DNA from: IMCC26256 sp037146835 | Lineage (GTDB): Bacteria > Actinomycetota > Acidimicrobiia > IMCC26256 | Reading direction: 5' to 3' | Length of the DNA stretch: 13,815 nucleotides | NCBI GenBank assembly: GCA_037146835.1 | Contig: JBAWWI010000057.1 | Coordinates: 1-13,815 of the forward strand | Part shown: piece by piece, positions 12,815 through 13,815 of the stretch | Position numbering within the stretch: position 1 is the stretch's first letter | Layout of the letters: every line of letters begins with the position of its first letter | The notes under the pieces: generated by a model | Seen by the model: only the letters and a program-made list of their open reading frames with translations | What the model was told of the DNA's origin: nothing | Databases searched by the model: none | Made by a program: the position numbers and the translations under genes

Positions 12815-13815
12815 ATGGCGCTCGATCCAAATCGTTTTACCCGCAAAACACAAGAGGCTCTAGGCACCGCACAGCGCGAGGCCGCGACGCGCCATCACTC
12901 CCAAGTTGTTCCTGAGCACCTCTTAGCAGCGCTTGTCTCGCAGCCTGAGGGGGTTGTCTTGGGGGTACTGGAGCGCATAGGACTGGTGCCGACAATTGCT
13001 CGGGCGCGCATTGATGAGGCTCTCGACCAGCTCCCCAAGGTTTACGGCACAACGACCCAGACCCCGGGGCTCGCGGCTGAGACAATGCAGATTCTCGAGG
13101 CAGGCGATGTAGCGCGCTCCGACCTAGGGGACGACTACCTCTCTACTGAGCACCTGCTCATTGCAATGACCGGAGCATCTGGCTCTGTTGGCGAGCTGCT
13201 GCGTGCACTCGGAGTAGATCGAGACGCCACCCTTGATGCGCTTCGCCAGGTGAGAGGGAGTCATCGCGTAACAAGCGATAATCCTGAAGAGCAGTATCAA
13301 TCACTAGAGAAGTACGGACGCGATCTCACCGAAGACGCGCGCAGCGGTCGCCTCGACCCTGTCATTGGGCGCGACGAAGAGATACGAAGAGTTATTCAAG
13401 TGCTCTCGCGTCGAACCAAGAACAACCCTGTCCTCATCGGCGAGCCTGGTGTAGGTAAGACGGCAATTGCAGAGGGATTAGCGCGTCGCATTGTTGAGGG
13501 GGATGTGCCCGAGTCTCTGCGTAACAAGCGACTCATCTCATTAGACGTTGGGGCGATGATTGCTGGCGCAAAGTTTCGTGGAGAGTTTGAGGAGCGACTC
13601 AAGTCAGTACTCAAAGAGATAAGTGACTCCAACGGCGAGATAGTTACCTTCATCGACGAGCTCCACACGATTGTTGGCGCAGGCGGAGCCGAGGGCTCGG
13701 TTGATGCGGCCAACATGATCAAGCCCATGCTTGCTCGTGGTGAGTTGAGGATGATCGGTGCGACGACACTCGACGAGTACCGCAAATATATTGAGAAGGA
13801 TGCAGCATTAGAGCG
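12815..13815 (+). CDS. clpB: Disaggregase ClpB, N-terminal part (cut by window end)
   Basis: AAA+ hexameric disaggregase that pulls proteins out of aggregates together with DnaK. The first 333 codons are visible. The N domain (1-150) opens with MALDPNRFTRKTQEAL and contains two Clp-N repeats (SQVVPEHLLAAL and LSTEHLLIAM). Then YGRDLTEDARSGRLDPVIGRDEEI leads into the first ATPase domain, with Walker A GEPGVGKT (209-216), pore segment AKFRGEFEER (252-261) and Walker B VTFIDELH (277-284). The sequence runs off the window in AAA+ domain 1. The start is ATG 12815, with AGGAG 6 nt upstream. It begins 82 nt after hspR with no visible terminator, so read-through from the dnaK operon is likely. Confidence 0.95.
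   Translation, partial: MALDPNRFTRKTQEALGTAQREAATRHHSQVVPEHLLAALVSQPEGVVLGVLERIGLVPTIARARIDEALDQLPKVYGTTTQTPGLAAETMQILEAGDVARSDLGDDYLSTEHLLIAMTGASGSVGELLRALGVDRDATLDALRQVRGSHRVTSDNPEEQYQSLEKYGRDLTEDARSGRLDPVIGRDEEIRRVIQVLSRRTKNNPVLIGEPGVGKTAIAEGLARRIVEGDVPESLRNKRLISLDVGAMIAGAKFRGEFEERLKSVLKEISDSNGEIVTFIDELHTIVGAGGAEGSVDAANMIKPMLARGELRMIGATTLDEYRKYIEKDAALE

Noticed and set aside
1..13815. CRISPR arrays, insertion sequences, rRNA genes, or defence gene clusters
   Set aside because: No spaced direct repeats of CRISPR type, transposase or integrase motifs, or rRNA sequence were found; the short tandem repeats listed have other explanations.

Overview
The window looks like a moderately GC-rich actinobacterial (Actinomycetota) chromosome segment. 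The evidence is the dnaK-grpE-dnaJ-hspR order with a HAIR-type operator upstream, a dCTP deaminase of the bifunctional (dUMP-forming) mycobacterial type, a large membrane Fe-S reductase of the mycobacterial Rv0338c (IspQ) kind, a CCA-encoding tRNA-Gly, and several starts that look leaderless. I cannot name genus or family.

Left part (1-2434) has an accessory character. It is sparse, visually more GC-rich than the next part, and lies on the 3' side of a minus-strand tRNA-Gly(CCC). It holds a small hypothetical ORF, a metallo-beta-lactamase-fold protein, a possible remnant of a type I restriction methylase (HsdM) start, an 11-bp inverted repeat, a class I methyltransferase, and a stretch with no convincing gene. 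No integrase or second attachment site is visible.

Middle part (2435-8370) reads as core chromosome. It carries a secreted cupin plus dirigent/AOC-barrel-like protein, a YcaQ/AlkX-type DNA glycosylase-family protein 14 nt behind it, dcd, a strong nested hairpin between convergent genes, the Fe-S reductase on the minus strand, and a stand-alone cyclic-nucleotide-binding-domain protein upstream of it. Three of these genes (YcaQ-like, dcd, CNB protein) have a TAnnnT -10 hexamer 6-8 nt before the start codon and no Shine-Dalgarno, as expected for leaderless mRNAs.

Right part (8370-13815) is the heat-shock chaperone cluster dnaK-grpE-dnaJ-hspR-clpB, all on the plus strand. The first four genes overlap or are tightly spaced, and clpB (cut by the window end) follows after 82 nt. 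DnaK, DnaJ and GrpE form the Hsp70 cycle, ClpB is the disaggregase that works with them, and HspR is the repressor expected to bind the HAIR site at 8500-8520. The dnaK leader also has an unusual C-rich tandem repeat. The stress cluster is a known arrangement. The least explained items are the secreted two-domain protein, the 11-bp-period repeat before the Fe-S reductase, the C-rich dnaK leader and the tRNA-flanking remnants. I see no clearly novel multi-gene system, CRISPR array or intact mobile element.
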